Both the position numbers and the translations under genes were made by a program. Source: Ceratorhiza oryzae-sativae (lineage: Eukaryota > Basidiomycota > Agaricomycetes > Cantharellales > Ceratobasidiaceae). From it: a stretch of 64,000 nucleotides of DNA. Shown here one piece after another: positions 62,155-64,000 of the stretch. Each line of letters starts with the position of its first letter. Position 1 is the stretch's first letter. The DNA is taken from positions 1-64,000 of the forward strand of contig JARWMV010000042.1 of NCBI GenBank assembly GCA_030998015.1, written 5' to 3'. A model generated the notes under the pieces. That model saw only the letters and a program-made list of their open reading frames with translations, searched no databases and was not told where the DNA came from.

Positions 62155-62652
62155 TATACAACAGTCCCAGGCAGGAGGAGCACCAGCAAGCAATTTGCAA
62201 AGCAGCATGTGACACTATGCTCCAGCATTTTGTTGCACAACACCTCATCAGGCTCACAAGCAACTACGCTAGTGTCATACAAGATCTATTCAAGGTATGT
62301 ACAAATGTGAGATCAACTGACAGCTGCAACTGACACAATGTAGGTGGCTTACTGGTACATCAACAACCACCACAACCATGATCAGATGCATTGGTATCAT
62401 CATGTAAGTACTTGGCACTATTGTAAAATAGGCTTACTGAACAATTTTGTAGCATTTCAAGAGCCATCCAAATGTCACAAGCCAAGTCACACAGTCCCAG
62501 ACCATGACTGGGACAGCTGTGGATGGTGGGCTTGAGAATGACAAGTTGCAGGTGGTTACTGAAGCTGTGCAGAGCTCAGTCAAAGCTCCACACAAACTTG
62601 GTGAGTGTTAGTTGGTTGAATGAGCAAACCAATGACTCACTATACATTATAG
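62155..62652 (+). pseudogene. CpG-poor intron-bearing gene fragment
   Basis: Exons read EEHQQAICKAACDTMLQHF and RLTSNYASVIQDLFK, intron (GTATGT...GTAG, 62298-62343), VAYWYINNHHNHDQMHWYHH, intron, HFKSHPNVTSQVTQSQ and VVTEAVQSSVKAPHKL. Phases fit at each junction. No family recognised. 5' and 3' ends not found. Confidence 0.4.
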
Positions 62653-62990
62653 AGGTGGTCATACCAGTGTCCAAGGCATGCTTTGCAAGTATGAAGCACA
62701 ACAGACACATTGATCAGTCTGGGAAGGCATGCTCAACTCACCAGTCAGCATAGCTCAAGTGCACATGTTGAACTCCTATGTATGTTGATACAGCAAATAT
62801 ATAAATACCATTTATGGCTATTCATAAAACCTGTATATGAACAGTAACATCCAATTGTGCAGTGAGTGCCTGTTGACTCAAATGCTGATTGGCCCTGCTG
62901 ACACACCCTTAAATGGTACACACTGTGCCTCGCCCCCTTTCCAACCTTTCTTGACATCCCCACAATGCACAAAAACCATTGTAGACAAGA

Positions 62991-63301
62991 TGCCCACCAA
63001 TGCAGAAACCAACCCACCCAGTACACCAGCCCCAGGGAAACCAAATGCACAGGTGAGTGCTCAAACTCACAAGAGAAAAAAAAATGCTAACCTTTTTCAT
63101 TTTATTTCATTCCTGTCCACCATTCACTCTGCCTTTTTGCTTGTGCAAATCAAACATGTTTGCACTGTGTTGCTGGCCAATCCCCATGGCTAGGGATCAA
63201 AAAAGGCAAAGTCAGCCTTGCCCAAAAAGCATGCAAAGGACAGGCAGAGTGCAAACACAAACACAAACTGCAGAGTGAGCAGCACATTAAAAGAAAAGCA
63301 G
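62991..63301 (+). CDS. Small intron-bearing gene start, unknown
   Basis: A TATA-like box (TATATAAATA near 62796) lies about 190 bp upstream of ATG 62991. Exon 1 reads MPTNAETNPPSTPAPGKPNA and ends CAG|GTGAGT. After an intron of about 140 nt ending GGCTAG, exon 2 reads GSKKAKSALPKKHAKDRQS and ends AAGCAG|GTGAGC. Lys-rich, with no known domain. Later exons not identified. CpG-poor. Confidence 0.35.
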
Positions 63302-64000
63302 GTGAGCAAACATACAAATGAAGCAAGCAAATTACACTCACCTGTTGTATCAACAGTGGTTGATTAGGTTGGGGAACCATTTACTGGCATCAGTGGACCA
63401 GCCATTGTGCTGCAGGCATGCACCTGCAGCAAAACAACATTGAGCTGAGGAAACTCTAAGCAGGGTGATGGCAAGCTGGTAGAAGCAGATGATGGTGAGG
63501 CATCTGAGCCTGCAGTTCCAACCCAACCCATGCCTATGATTAGTGCCAGATTTCAGAGGGTCTCCACCATAAGCAGCAGAACTAGGCATATTGATAGGCA
63601 TAGGGAGGTAGCCCCAGTCACATTGTGTAGGTTTTCATCCCTTTTGGGCTCTGAACATGTCTGTAGGGGGAGATATGAGGTCTGAAAGTGTAGGGGGAAT
63701 AGGGATTAGGAGCTAGTATTGCCTAATACATGAATCAGTGCAAACACGAACATGCTGGACATGCGAATAGGGTAAGGATAGTCTCTGAACAATGTAGAAA
63801 TATTTTCATGATTTCTACAAATTTCCTTCAGCAGAAAACAGGCATACAAAGTTTAGTTCAGATGCATATACACTTGCTTTATGTATTAAGTTGATTTCTA
63901 TGAGCTTAAGACAATGCTTAATGAATAAATTTATTGTCTATTTATCTATCAGCATGAATTCTTCATGTAATGCATTTCTAGTGATGTCATGAATGCCTCT
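63302..64000. other. CpG-poor region to window end
   Basis: No coding or RNA gene could be supported. The last 300 bp are AT-rich. Confidence 0.35.

Overview
This window is eukaryotic nuclear DNA. Its genes carry many short introns (about 45-65 nt, GT...AG with occasional GC...AG ends and CTAAC/CTGAC-like branch sites), and the proteins are typically fungal: an assimilatory nitrate reductase, a Rab6/Ypt6 GTPase, an alcohol-oxidase-type GMC enzyme and a eukaryotic methylenetetrahydrofolate reductase. The transposon content (Ty3/gypsy, Tnp2/CACTA, pogo and Tc1) and the intron style best fit an agaricomycete basidiomycete, perhaps Rhizoctonia/Ceratobasidium-like. The species is inference.

Layout. 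1-25 kb is gene-bearing: the 3' two-thirds of a nitrate reductase gene (1-1874); a single-pass membrane protein with a long low-complexity tail (2055-4593); ypt6 (5064-5955); two duplicated copies of a tetraspan SUR7/PalI-like gene (7162-8075 and 16629-17660); a polytopic membrane protein of unknown function (13027-15266); an alcohol oxidase on the minus strand (21007-17729); and a divergently transcribed met13-type MTHFR (21995-24385). Between the two PalI-like copies lie a decayed pogo transposase (10471-8465) and a 1.45-kb near-perfect palindrome (10677-12129) with TA at both ends.

25-64 kb is almost entirely transposable elements in layers: a decayed Tc1 transposase (26573-25547); gypsy A (+, about 27.1-30.8 kb); an LTR-like segment near 32.0-32.3 kb; gypsy B (minus, 39082-32656, with its displaced 5' part at 46091-46.8 kb) split by the much younger gypsy C (+, 39083-46090); a CpG-poor block with casein-kinase-like and other intron-bearing gene remnants (46.8-49 kb); two Tnp2/CACTA transposase genes facing each other (49.9-53.5 kb + and 61.1-57.8 kb minus) around a 2.3-kb element with long terminal inverted repeats (54444-56727); a 177-bp MITE inside the second Tnp2 gene (60848-61024); and a second CpG-poor block with small intron-bearing gene fragments (61.1-64 kb).

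The strongest general signal is a mosaic of CpG content. Gypsy A, gypsy B, the palindrome and the 46-49 kb and 61-64 kb blocks are almost free of CpG, whereas host genes, gypsy C and the Tnp2 genes are not. In the CpG-poor elements the disabling changes (Arg to TGA, catalytic Asp to Asn) are what CpG-to-TpG/CpA decay predicts, so methylation-linked deamination is the likely cause. No clearly novel functional system was found. The most notable items are the palindromic element, two microexons of 6 and 7 nt, at least four GC-AG introns, the nested gypsy pair with 115-bp terminal repeats, and the mirror-image Tnp2 block.
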